Shown here piece after piece: positions 18,707-26,544 of a DNA stretch of 61,967 nt. The stretch lies in the NCBI RefSeq assembly GCF_016429155.1, contig NZ_JAELUC010000013.1, positions 1 to 61,967 of the forward strand, read 5' to 3'. Each line of letters begins with the position of its first letter. Position 1 is the first letter of the stretch. The notes beneath the pieces are model-generated. The model was not told the origin of the DNA. It saw only the letters and a list, made by a program, of their open reading frames with translations, and did not search any database. The DNA is from Pedobacter sp. ASV12 (GTDB lineage Bacteria; Bacteroidota; Bacteroidia; Sphingobacteriales; Sphingobacteriaceae). Both the position numbers and the translations under genes were made by a program.

Positions 18707-19516
18707 TTACCTGCCGAAAGCCCAGCTTAGAAAAGCAGGCATAGCCTTGGCCCAGGTAGGCACATCGTGTTTGCCACCCACCATTTCGTAATAGAAAATA
18801 TCGTTCGGACGCTTGTAGCCTTTCTGCATGAGCTCTTTCACCACGTCGATGGTATCGTCTATCGAATCGATAATGAAGTTGTGGTTGCGATCAGCCAGCT
18901 CGTCGTCGGTTCCGGTCATGAGCCAAAACTTAAGCGCCGGATTGGTCTTGCTTTCGCGGATCATTTGGTGCAGAATGCGGTCGTTGTCGGTGTAACCCGC
19001 ACTCAGGTCTTTTTTGCGCCACCAGAACGAGCCCGAAAACACACCAACCGCATCAAAGTAATTGTCGTTGTTCCAGGCAATATCAAAAGCAGTTAAGCCC
19101 CCCAATGAGAACCCTGCGATGGCCCTTTTACCGTTAATGGCCGCCTTTACTTCGCTTTGCACATAGGGCAGTAACTCTTTGATCACAAAATCGGTATAGG
19201 CTTGGGCTTTCGAGCCACGCTTTTTAAAGTCTGGCCGGCCAGCCACCCCATATTCCTGCACGCGCTCCGTGCCCGCCTTGATGCCTACCACAACCGTTGG
19301 CTCAATCTTCCACTTCTCATAAAGATTGTTCAGCATGGGCTCCATTTGCATCTGGCCGAGGTCTTGGCCATCGTTAAGCAGCAAAAGGTTAACCCTTTCG
19401 TTGCCCATTAAATGATCGGGGCTGAAAATTTCGATTTCAACCGCCCTCTTTAAATAAACCGATTGGAACTGGTGAAGCGTTTTAATAACAGTGGGTAGTA
19501 ACAAGGTGGTGTACAT
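18707..19516 (-). CDS. Esterase, alpha/beta hydrolase (PF00756-like), A
   Basis: 269 residues from the ATG at 19514-19516; a TTG three codons upstream is also possible. The nucleophile elbow is IAGFSLGG with Ser137, and GGKHDVPTW near residue 251 holds the likely catalytic His. The whole-length match is to the putative esterase family that includes S-formylglutathione hydrolase and enterobactin/trehalose-type esterases. There is no signal peptide. It is divergent from a second esterase of the same superfamily, which opens the ATP-grasp/GCS2 cluster. A role in trimming or loading an ester or amide product of that cluster is inference. Confidence 0.8.
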   Translation of the reverse strand: MYTTLLLPTVIKTLHQFQSVYLKRAVEIEIFSPDHLMGNERVNLLLLNDGQDLGQMQMEPMLNNLYEKWKIEPTVVVGIKAGTERVQEYGVAGRPDFKKRGSKAQAYTDFVIKELLPYVQSEVKAAINGKRAIAGFSLGGLTAFDIAWNNDNYFDAVGVFSGSFWWRKKDLSAGYTDNDRILHQMIRESKTNPALKFWLMTGTDDELADRNHNFIIDSIDDTIDVVKELMQKGYKRPNDIFYYEMVGGKHDVPTWAKAMPAFLSWAFGR

Positions 19517-19638
19517 GGTCAACAAATAGCGTTCTCACTAAATCAGGCGCAAAAATACGAATCTTGAAAAACAATTAATCCACATTGCCCATTTTTTACT
19601 TAACATACAGATTTGCAAGCTTTAATTGATTTTATTTT

Positions 19639-19669
19639 TTTGTGTTTGGTTCCGATTTTCATATCTTAA
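19639..19669 (+). promoter_or_regulatory. Candidate promoter of esterase B
   Basis: TTTG at 19639-19642, 19-nt spacer, then TATCTTAA at 19662-19669 (two mismatches to TAnnTTTG). The implied start of transcription is near 19675. The next in-frame start codon is GTG 19690, which fits. Confidence 0.4.
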
Positions 19670-19689
19670 AGCAATCTAAATACAATACC

Positions 19690-20394
19690 GTGAAAGAAGA
19701 ACTCAAAAAGTGGCATAGTCCTAACCTGAACCTCGACATCGAAACCCTGGTCTTCGGACATGGCGGTTACCCTATCCTGCTTTTTCCAACGAGTATGGGC
19801 AGGTACTATGAAAACAAGGACTTTAAATTAATCGAATCCGTACAGGGCTTTATCGATTCGGGCAAAGTAAAAATCTATTGTCCCGATGGCATCGATAAGC
19901 AGAGCTGGTACAATAAAGACATCCATCCGGCAGATAGGGTGAAAAACCATATCTGGTACGACAAGTTTCTGCTCGAAGAGCTGGTGCCCTTGGCCAAACA
20001 CGAAACCGGCCACCACAAGGTGATTACCTCTGGCTGCAGCTTTGGGGGCTATCATGCCGCCAATTTCGCCTTTAGGCACCCTTGGGCAGTAAGCCACTTG
20101 TTTAGCATGAGTGGCGCATTCGACATTAAGAGCCAGCTAGACGGCTTTTTTAATGACGACGCCTACTTCAACAACCCGGTTGATTTTCTGCCCAATGACA
20201 TGAACCCCGAATTATGGCAGATGAAAATCGTATTGGGCACCTCCGACCGCGACATGTGCCGTGCCGACAACGAGCGCCTTTCGGGCATATTGCACCAAAA
20301 GGGCATCAACCATTGGCTAGACATCAGGCCTAATGCCGACCACGACTGGCCAATTTGGAGGGAAATGTTCCCCAACTATTTAGCACAACTTTAA
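19690..20394 (+). CDS. Esterase, alpha/beta hydrolase, B
   Basis: 234 residues with a GTG start at 19690. The frame is open back to a GTG at 19642, but that would overlap the -33 box, and MKEELKKWHSPNL is how the family begins. TSGCSFGG places the nucleophile at Ser117. ADHDW gives His218 as the likely catalytic base, with acidic residues in GTSDRDMC. No export signal is seen. It is the first gene of the plus-strand set continuing with ATP-grasp, GCS2 and glutamine amidotransferase genes, and it is divergent from esterase A. The substrate is unknown. Confidence 0.8.
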   Translation: MKEELKKWHSPNLNLDIETLVFGHGGYPILLFPTSMGRYYENKDFKLIESVQGFIDSGKVKIYCPDGIDKQSWYNKDIHPADRVKNHIWYDKFLLEELVPLAKHETGHHKVITSGCSFGGYHAANFAFRHPWAVSHLFSMSGAFDIKSQLDGFFNDDAYFNNPVDFLPNDMNPELWQMKIVLGTSDRDMCRADNERLSGILHQKGINHWLDIRPNADHDWPIWREMFPNYLAQL

Positions 20395-20410
20395 AACATA
20401 GATATTGACG

Positions 20411-20441
20411 ATCATGATTCCCAAATTGCTCTAATCATGAT
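20411..20441. promoter_or_regulatory. Paired palindromes between esterase B and ATP-grasp genes
   Basis: ATCATGATT at 20411-20419 and AATCATGAT at 20433-20441 form an inverted repeat with a 13-nt loop. Each arm contains the 8-bp palindrome ATCATGAT, with the copies spaced about two helical turns apart. That suits a dimer-binding operator or a small hairpin. Confidence 0.42.
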
Positions 20442-20490
20442 TTGGCCTGACCACAGGCTCCATCACCATTGAAAATCAAACTATAACAAG

Positions 20491-21558
20491 ATGAAAAAGA
20501 TTGGAATTTTATTTGGCCAGGAACGCTCGTTTCCACAGGCCTTTGTTGACAGGGTTAACCAAAAAGGCGAAAAAGACATTAAGGCCGAGTTTGTCAACAT
20601 TAGCAAGGTGTTTCAGGCCGAACAGCCCGAATACGCAGTAATCATCGACCGCATTTCGCAGGATGTGCCTTTTTACCGCGCCTACCTCAAAAATGCAGCC
20701 ATGGGCGGTACGGCGGTCATCAACAATCCCTTTTGGTGGAGTGCCGACGAAAAGTTTTTCAACAATGCACTGGCCGAAAACATTGGTGTTCCAGTACCCA
20801 AAACCGCGCTGATTCCCTCGCGCGAACACCCCGACGACACGACAGAAAAATCGTTCAGCAACCTGGTGATGCCCTTAGATTGGGATGCTATTTTCGAATA
20901 CACCGGCTTTCCGGCCTACATGAAACCTTTTGACGGCGGCGGCTGGAAAGAAGTATACAAGCTGCACGACAAACAAGACTTTTTTGATAAACACAGCCAA
21001 ACCAAGCAGGCCGTGATGATGCTACAGGAAGAAATCATTTTTGAAGAATATTTCAGGTGCTATTGCATTGGCGGCAAGTATGTGCGCATTATGCAGTACG
21101 AACCCCGCAACCCGCACCACCTGCGCTATGTAATTGACGGGCCAAAACCTGATGCAAAATTGCTCAAAACCATCGAAGACTACACCCTAAGGCTAAACAA
21201 ATACCTGGGTTACGACTTCAACACCGTTGAATTCGCCGTTCGCGACGGCATACCTTACGCCATTGATTTCTGCAATCCGGCGCCAGATGCCGCTTTAGAA
21301 AGCGTGGGTGCAGAAAACTTTGAGTGGGTGGTTGAAACCGCCGCCACCTACGCCATAGAAAGAGCCAAGGCGCAAAAAACAGGAAAAGACAACCTGACCT
21401 GGGGCGAGTACATCAGAACCTCGGCCACAGGAACCCCTTTAACCGGTGCGGCCAAGCCTGCAAGCAGCGCAAAAGCTAAACCAGCCACCAAATCATCCCC
21501 TAAAGAAACCACAAAAACAAGCACCGCAAAACCAAAAAAAGCACCAGCAAAAAAATAA
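20491..21558 (+). CDS. ATP-grasp ligase (RimK-like)
   Basis: 355 residues. The start MKKIGILFGQERSFP is a pre-ATP-grasp Rossmann strand. PAYMKPFDGGGWKEVY holds the ATP-binding Lys and Gly-rich loop, and MLQEEIIFEEYFRCY is the adenine/phosphate region. AIDFCNPAPD carries the Asp/Asn metal ligands of the ATP-grasp fold. Such enzymes join a carboxylate to an amine through an acyl phosphate. Residues about 313-355 are an Ala/Lys/Pro/Thr tail unlike the catalytic domain and unusual for the family. The gene is followed after 33 bp by a GCS2-type ligase, suggesting successive condensations on one product. The substrate is unknown. Confidence 0.82.
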   Translation: MKKIGILFGQERSFPQAFVDRVNQKGEKDIKAEFVNISKVFQAEQPEYAVIIDRISQDVPFYRAYLKNAAMGGTAVINNPFWWSADEKFFNNALAENIGVPVPKTALIPSREHPDDTTEKSFSNLVMPLDWDAIFEYTGFPAYMKPFDGGGWKEVYKLHDKQDFFDKHSQTKQAVMMLQEEIIFEEYFRCYCIGGKYVRIMQYEPRNPHHLRYVIDGPKPDAKLLKTIEDYTLRLNKYLGYDFNTVEFAVRDGIPYAIDFCNPAPDAALESVGAENFEWVVETAATYAIERAKAQKTGKDNLTWGEYIRTSATGTPLTGAAKPASSAKAKPATKSSPKETTKTSTAKPKKAPAKK

Positions 21559-21577
21559 TTGGGATTTTTTATTTAAC

Positions 21578-21583
21578 AAGGAG
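21578..21583 (+). promoter_or_regulatory. Strong Shine-Dalgarno (AAGGAG) before the GCS2 gene
   Basis: AAGGAG is 2, 5 and 8 nt upstream of three successive ATGs (21586, 21589, 21592). The 8-nt spacing favours the third. Clear Shine-Dalgarno sites are uncommon in this phylum. Confidence 0.55.
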
Positions 21584-21591
21584 ATATGATG

Positions 21592-22692
21592 ATGAACGAA
21601 TTTACGCTCGGAATTGAGGAAGAATACATGGTAGTTGATCCCGTTACCAGAGAATTGACCTCCCACGAACAGAAAATTGTAGAATCGGCACAGAAGATTC
21701 ACAAAGACCAGGTAAAGGCCGAAATGCACCAGGCCGTAGTAGAAGTAGGCACTGGCATTTGCCACAACACCGCGCAAGCGCGAGAAGAAATTTCACAGCT
21801 GCGCTATACCGTATCGCAACTGGCCGGCGAACAAGGCCTGCGCATCGGCGCGGCGGGCACACACCCTTTTTCGCATTGGGAAAAGCAGCTCATTACCGAA
21901 CATCCACGCTACAGCGAAATTGTAAACGAACTGCAGGAAGCTGCCCGTTCGAACCTCATTTTTGGCCTCCACGTACACGTAGGCTTCCAATCGCGCGAAA
22001 TGGCCATCCACATCGCCAACCAAGTACGCTATTTCCTGCCACACGTATTTGCGCTTTCTACCAATTCGCCATTTTGGGAATCGAGAAATACGGGTTACAA
22101 ATCTTTCAGGACAAAAGTGTTCGACAAATTTCCACGCACAGGCATACCCGACATTTTCAACAGCATAGAAGATTACGACAACTATGTAAAACTGCTCATC
22201 AAGACCAAGTGCATAGACAATGCCAAGAAAATCTGGTGGGACATCCGCGTACATCCTTTCTTCGACACCATCGAGTTCCGCATCTGCGATTGCCCGATGC
22301 TCATTGACGAAACCATGGCTTTTACGGCACTGTTTCAGGCATTGTGCGCCAAACTTTATAAATTGCGCCTCCAAAACATGGAATTTATCAGTTACTCGAG
22401 GGCACTGATCAACGAAAACAAATGGCGGGCAGCCCGCTATGGCATTGATGGCAACTTGATCGATTTTGGCAAGGAGATGGAAATCAACTGCCGTAACCTT
22501 GTGCTTGAGCTATTGGATTTTGTTGACGATGTAGTTGACGATTTGGGCAGCCGCGAAGACATCAATTATGTACACCAGATCTTGGCCAATGGAACCGGAG
22601 CCGACAGGCAACTGGCCGTTTACGAAAAAACAGGCAGCTTCGAGTCGGTGGTAGATTACATCACTACCCAAACTTTAATAGGCGCAAAATAA
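21592..22692 (+). CDS. Carboxylate-amine ligase, GCS2/YbdK family
   Basis: 366 residues from the third of three ATGs. FTLGIEEEYMVVDP is the diagnostic start of the glutamate-cysteine ligase type 2 family, with the metal-binding EEE. AAGTHPFSHW and FGLHVHVGF supply further conserved active-site residues, and HPFFDTIEFRICDCP closes the core. E. coli YbdK has weak glutamate-cysteine ligase activity; the true substrate of most homologues is not known. It follows the ATP-grasp gene and is 3 bp before the amidotransferase gene, so these three are almost surely one operon. A linked role in building a peptide-like metabolite is inference. Confidence 0.9.
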   Translation: MNEFTLGIEEEYMVVDPVTRELTSHEQKIVESAQKIHKDQVKAEMHQAVVEVGTGICHNTAQAREEISQLRYTVSQLAGEQGLRIGAAGTHPFSHWEKQLITEHPRYSEIVNELQEAARSNLIFGLHVHVGFQSREMAIHIANQVRYFLPHVFALSTNSPFWESRNTGYKSFRTKVFDKFPRTGIPDIFNSIEDYDNYVKLLIKTKCIDNAKKIWWDIRVHPFFDTIEFRICDCPMLIDETMAFTALFQALCAKLYKLRLQNMEFISYSRALINENKWRAARYGIDGNLIDFGKEMEINCRNLVLELLDFVDDVVDDLGSREDINYVHQILANGTGADRQLAVYEKTGSFESVVDYITTQTLIGAK

Positions 22693-22695
22693 AAA

Positions 22696-23520
22696 ATGAT
22701 TAAAAGACAGATAAAAGTAGCAGTTATCGACATGAACAACGGCTTTCCCAATCAGGGAATGCGAGGCATACAAGAACTGCTGCGAACCTACACCAAACAA
22801 AACCAGTTAAATTTAACCTTTGATTTATTTGACCTGAGGCAAAAAGGAGAAATACCAGGCACCGAATACGACATCTATATTTCGAGTGGCGGCCCAGGCA
22901 GCCCCTTTGATGGAGAAGGCGAAAAATGGGAACATGACTTTTTTACCTTGCTAGACCGCATTGAAACCTTCAATGCACAAAACGAGCATAAAAAGCATGT
23001 CTTCCTGATTTGCCATTCTTTTCAGCTGGCCTGTCGCAAATACGGATTAGGAACAGTAACCAAAAGGAAATCGAACGCTTTCGGCATTTTCCCGGTTAGC
23101 CTCACCGAAGATGGCATGCACGAACCGGTATTTAACGGCCTGCCCGACCCATTTTATTCGGTTGACAGCCGCGATTGGCAAGTGGTTGAGCCCAAACAGG
23201 AAGATTTTGAAGCCAAAGGCTCACAGATTCTGGCCATCGAAAAAGAACGGCCACATGTAGCTTTAGAGCGCTGCATTATGGCCATACGCTTTTCCGAGCA
23301 GGTGATTGGCACGCAGTTTCATCCCGAAGCCGACCCGATTGGCATGAAAATGTACCTGCTGCAGGAAGAAAAGAAAACAGCGATTAGCAACAACCACGGC
23401 GAAGAAAAATACCATGACATGCTGAATAGCTTGGAAGACCCCAACCGGATTACCTTGACCCAAAGCATTATTTTACCTAATTTCCTAACCCAGGCCATCA
23501 AGACTTTGCAAGAGGCGTAG
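22696..23520 (+). CDS. Class I glutamine amidotransferase domain protein
   Basis: 274 residues. The triad is visible: LICHSFQLAC gives Cys106, and TQFHPEAD gives His209 and Glu211. SSGGPGSPFD forms the oxyanion region. There is no attached synthetase domain, so it would hydrolyse glutamine (or a gamma-glutamyl amide) for, or in step with, a partner. The adjacent ATP-grasp and GCS2 ligases are the obvious partners. An alternative is a gamma-glutamyl hydrolase that trims a product, as in PuuD-like enzymes. It starts 3 bp after the GCS2 gene. Confidence 0.85.
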   Translation: MIKRQIKVAVIDMNNGFPNQGMRGIQELLRTYTKQNQLNLTFDLFDLRQKGEIPGTEYDIYISSGGPGSPFDGEGEKWEHDFFTLLDRIETFNAQNEHKKHVFLICHSFQLACRKYGLGTVTKRKSNAFGIFPVSLTEDGMHEPVFNGLPDPFYSVDSRDWQVVEPKQEDFEAKGSQILAIEKERPHVALERCIMAIRFSEQVIGTQFHPEADPIGMKMYLLQEEKKTAISNNHGEEKYHDMLNSLEDPNRITLTQSIILPNFLTQAIKTLQEA

Positions 23521-23590
23521 AAGATAAACCATAAGAAAGCACACAAAACATTCAATTCTATACGCCTACGTGGTCAATTATTACGCATTA

Positions 23591-23613
23591 GGAGAGTTTT
23601 AACCGAACTCTCC
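23591..23613. other. Hairpin downstream of the amidotransferase gene
   Basis: GGAGAGTT-ttaaccg-AACTCTCC, an 8-bp perfect stem without a proper T-run. It may be a weak terminator or RNA processing signal before the last gene of the cluster. Confidence 0.45.
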
Positions 23614-23621
23614 TTACTAAA

Positions 23622-23652
23622 AACCTATAACTGAAACCTGCCAACTGAAACC
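23622..23652. repeat. Heptanucleotide tandem repeat, block B
   Basis: Four to five degenerate 7-bp units (aacctat, aactgaa, acctgcc, aactgaa, acc). Each AACTGAA recurs at 14 bp. The block abuts the ATG of the next gene. Confidence 0.6.
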
Positions 23653-24846
23653 ATGATCCAAAAATATCGCCAAGCATTTAACGCCGCCTTTACGGCCGAA
23701 AAATATCAGCAGTTTTTACGGGAGCTCGGAAAAGGATTTCCAGAAATTCCGTTCCGGGTAGCAGAAACGCCTGTTTTTATACCAGCAGCGCTTCAACAAA
23801 AGCTGATTGCCGCGGGCGAAGAGATTATCGCGCTGATTAAGCAACCCAACTTTAAGGAACTGACCCAAAAATCGATTCCTGCCGAGTGGAACGTACCCCA
23901 TGAAACCGGTCATCCGCATTTCTTGACTTTCGACTACGGCTTATGCAAAGACGAAAACGGTGAAGTGATACCCATGCTGATCGAAATGCAGGGCTTTCCT
24001 TCGCTATATGGCTTCCAAACGCACCTGAGCCATACCTTTAAACGTATTTTCGCACTTGATGAGCAACTGAGCCCTTACTTTAACGGCTTAACCCAGGCTA
24101 CCTATTTCGAACTGCTCAAAAAGGTAATCATCGGCCAGCATGAGCCTCACCAAGTTGCCCTGATGGATCTGGATGCCCCGAACCAAAAAACGGCCATCGA
24201 CTTTTTTGTAACCGCCGAACATCTGGGCATACCGGTTTTGGCACTGGAAGAAATCAAAAAAGAAGGCAAGCTGCTCTTTTACGAAAAAGACGGGCAAAAA
24301 ATCCAGCTGAAACGGATCTACAACCGCTTGATTTTTGACGAGATTGGCCAAAATACGGCAATTTTCGAGCAATCCTTCGATCCTCGCGAAGAACTGGACA
24401 TCGAATGGATTACCCATCCCAATTGGTTCTACCGCATCAGCAAATACACCATGCCTTTCTTGCAGAGCAAGTTTGTACCCGAAACGCATTTTCTCCATAC
24501 CTTGAAAACCATACCTGCCGATTTGGAAAACTATGTGCTCAAACCCCTGTTTTCTTTTGCCGGCATGGGTGTCATTATCGATGTAACCTCAAACGACGTT
24601 GCACAGATCAAAGACCCCGAGAATTGGATACTGCAGCGAAAGGTAACCTATGAACCAGTTATCCAGGCGCCCGATGCCGGCGTAAAAGCCGAAATCAGGA
24701 TGATGTACCTTTGGCCCGAGGGCGAAGAGCCCCAGCTGAGCATTAACCTGGCCAGGCTAAGTCGAGGCAAAATGATTGGCGTCCGTTACAACAAGGATTT
24801 CGACTGGGTTGGCGGTACAGTAGGGCTGATGGAAAATCAAGACTAA
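23653..24846 (+). CDS. ATP-grasp-like protein of unassigned function
   Basis: 397 residues without an obvious named family. Features support an ATP-grasp fold close to glutathionylspermidine-synthase-type ligases. VALMDLDAPNQKTAIDFFV looks like a pre-ATP-grasp strand pair. NYVLKPLFSFAGMGVII has the ATP-binding Lys and Gly loop, and NWILQRKV is the adenine contact. EIRMMYLW and SINLARLS could carry metal ligands. LIEMQGFPSLYGFQ near residue 113 is also conserved-looking. It is 132 bp after the amidotransferase gene, beyond a hairpin and a heptad repeat, and is probably still part of the cluster. The assignment is by motif only. Confidence 0.62.
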   Translation: MIQKYRQAFNAAFTAEKYQQFLRELGKGFPEIPFRVAETPVFIPAALQQKLIAAGEEIIALIKQPNFKELTQKSIPAEWNVPHETGHPHFLTFDYGLCKDENGEVIPMLIEMQGFPSLYGFQTHLSHTFKRIFALDEQLSPYFNGLTQATYFELLKKVIIGQHEPHQVALMDLDAPNQKTAIDFFVTAEHLGIPVLALEEIKKEGKLLFYEKDGQKIQLKRIYNRLIFDEIGQNTAIFEQSFDPREELDIEWITHPNWFYRISKYTMPFLQSKFVPETHFLHTLKTIPADLENYVLKPLFSFAGMGVIIDVTSNDVAQIKDPENWILQRKVTYEPVIQAPDAGVKAEIRMMYLWPEGEEPQLSINLARLSRGKMIGVRYNKDFDWVGGTVGLMENQD

Positions 24847-24982
24847 TTGGTTCATTAGCCCTTAGCTTATTACCTACTCAGAATTGCTAACTGAAAACGG
24901 GTTCATTCAATCATTCTCTCACCCAAGCCTTCAATCATTAACAAATTTGACAGTAATCTGAACCGGGCTTCATAAATAATCG

Positions 24983-24990
24983 TAATTTTG
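24983..24990 (+). promoter_or_regulatory. -7 box TAATTTTG before the FeoB-associated gene
   Basis: An exact TAnnTTTG match ending 5 nt before the ATG at 24996. If used, the transcript would be leaderless or nearly so. No matching -33 box is seen. Confidence 0.42.
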
Positions 24991-24995
24991 CATCT

Positions 24996-25157
24996 ATGGA
25001 TATTCAGTTTATCTTAATGATCGTGGTTTTTATCGCCGCGCTGTTTTACATCGGCCGATTGATTTACCGTTCCATTTCTCCAAAAGCTGGATCTTGCGCT
25101 TCGGGCTGTGGCAAATGCGGCGCCAACTTCTCTAATATTCCGGAGCCTAAAAAATAA
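24996..25157 (+). CDS. FeoB-associated Cys-rich membrane peptide
   Basis: A 53-residue single-span protein, overlooked by size filters. Residues 4-24 form one membrane helix. The tail GSCASGCGKCGANF has three cysteines in a Cys-x3-Cys-x2-Cys cluster. This is the layout of the FeoB-associated family, small membrane proteins often encoded next to ferrous iron transporters; no feoB is in this window. It precedes a Crp/Fnr-type regulator by 5 bp, so the two are cotranscribed. Confidence 0.78.
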   Translation: MDIQFILMIVVFIAALFYIGRLIYRSISPKAGSCASGCGKCGANFSNIPEPKK

Positions 25158-25162
25158 GCCAC

Positions 25163-25750
25163 ATGCTGGAGAAATTTCAAGCCTACCTGCAAGAACGATT
25201 AGCCATTACCAACGAGCAGGCCAAGGAGGCCGTGAGCTGTCTCAAAACCAAAAGCTTTAAAAAAGGCCAGGTTGTTTTAAGTCCAGGCGATTTGAAATCA
25301 GATTCCTATTTCATTAACAGTGGTTTGTTGCGCTGCTTTTCCATCGACGAAAAAGGCAAAGAACACATCATTCAATTTGCACCAGAAAACTGGATGATTT
25401 CTGAAAGGAACAGTGCCGTGTTTAACGAACCTTCTTTCTTTTATATTGATGCCATAGAAGACACCGAAGTAGTGGTGGTGAAGAAAGATTTTTTTCCGGC
25501 CATCCAATACGTCGTGCCCAAAATACTGGAGCTTAACATCCTGATGTTGCACAATTCGATTCGCTTTATGCAGAAAAGGATCAACATGTTGCTGGGCGCA
25601 ACCGCCGAAGAGCGCTACCTCGATTTCATCAAGCTCTATCCTAACCTCACCCTCCGTGTACCGCAATGGATGATTGCCTCCTACTTGGGCATTACGCCAG
25701 AATCGCTGAGCCGCGTACGCAAGGATTTGGCCAAAAAGCATTTCAAATAG
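25163..25750 (+). CDS. Crp/Fnr-family transcriptional regulator
   Basis: 195 residues. Residues about 15-125 form a cyclic-nucleotide-binding-like barrel (KKGQVVLSPGDLKSDSYFINSGLLRCF), but no phosphate-binding cassette for cAMP is obvious. The C-terminus contains a helix-turn-helix, MIASYLGITPESLSRVRKDL. No FNR-type N-terminal cysteine set is present, so oxygen sensing by a 4Fe-4S cluster is unlikely. It shares an operon with the FeoB-associated peptide. Targets are unknown; the next gene, yceI, is a candidate because of proximity only. Confidence 0.85.
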   Translation: MLEKFQAYLQERLAITNEQAKEAVSCLKTKSFKKGQVVLSPGDLKSDSYFINSGLLRCFSIDEKGKEHIIQFAPENWMISERNSAVFNEPSFFYIDAIEDTEVVVVKKDFFPAIQYVVPKILELNILMLHNSIRFMQKRINMLLGATAEERYLDFIKLYPNLTLRVPQWMIASYLGITPESLSRVRKDLAKKHFK

Positions 25751-25884
25751 TTGGACGTCTGATTGCTGATGACAAATAGCTGGTGTACCATAAATCATCG
25801 CCTCAAAAACCCCCACCGAACCAACAAACAATCCAACTCCCGAATTACTTAACATACATCAATGTGGGAGCAAACTAGCCACCT

Positions 25885-25892
25885 TAACTTTG
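25885..25892 (+). promoter_or_regulatory. yceI -7 box (TAACTTTG)
   Basis: An exact TAnnTTTG match 37 nt before the yceI ATG. An imperfect TGTG lies near the -33 position. Confidence 0.48.
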
Positions 25893-25929
25893 TGTTATCA
25901 AATTTAAACAACTTAAAAAACATAAAGTT

Positions 25930-26460
25930 ATGGCAACTACTCAATGGACATTGGATCCAACCCACAGCGAACTTCAGTTTAAGGTAAAACACCTGATGAT
26001 TACTACTGTTACCGGCAGTTTGAAATCTTTCTCATCAGAATTAACTTCAGAAGGCGACGATTTTTCTAATTCGTCTATATCTTTTAAAGGAGATATAGAT
26101 TCTATCGATACCGGCAACAAAGACAGGGACAACCACCTAAAAAGCGCCGACTTCTTCGATGCCGAAAAATTCCCAACTATCGAATTTACTTCTACCGCAG
26201 TAGAAAAAGACGGCGACGACTACATCGTTAAAGGGGATTTAACGGTTAAAGGCAATACCAAACCCATAAAATTAACTGCTGAATTTGGTGGCATTGCAAC
26301 CGACCCTTGGGGCAACACCAAAGCAGGCTTCACCTTAAGTGGCAAAATCAACCGTGCCGAATTTGGCTTAACCTGGAATGCTGCCCTAGAAACCGGTGGC
26401 GTAATGGTAAGCGAAGACGTAAGAATTTTAGGCGAACTCCAGTTCGTCAAACAAGCATAA
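25930..26460 (+). CDS. YceI-family lipocalin-like protein
   Basis: 176 residues spanning the YceI beta-barrel. It opens with WTLDPTHSELQFKVKHLMITTVTGSL and contains the central NKDRDNHLKSADFFDAEKFPTIEFTS segment diagnostic of the family. The fold binds isoprenoid chains in characterised members. No signal peptide is present, unlike E. coli YceI, so this copy is cytosolic. A -7 promoter box precedes it and an inverted repeat separates it from pirin, with which it might be cotranscribed (84-bp gap). Confidence 0.92.
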   Translation: MATTQWTLDPTHSELQFKVKHLMITTVTGSLKSFSSELTSEGDDFSNSSISFKGDIDSIDTGNKDRDNHLKSADFFDAEKFPTIEFTSTAVEKDGDDYIVKGDLTVKGNTKPIKLTAEFGGIATDPWGNTKAGFTLSGKINRAEFGLTWNAALETGGVMVSEDVRILGELQFVKQA

Positions 26461-26492
26461 GCAAACGCGTTGAGCGTACCACGATAAGTAAA

Positions 26493-26520
26493 AGCGTTCG
26501 GGGTTATAACACCAAACGCT
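26493..26520. other. Inverted repeat between yceI and pirin genes
   Basis: AGCGTTCGG and CCAAACGCT (8 of 9 pairs) flank a 10-nt loop, without a T-run. It is more likely an operator or mRNA structure than a terminator. Confidence 0.4.
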
Positions 26521-26544
26521 CGATGCAAAACTCTAATCTTTTCA

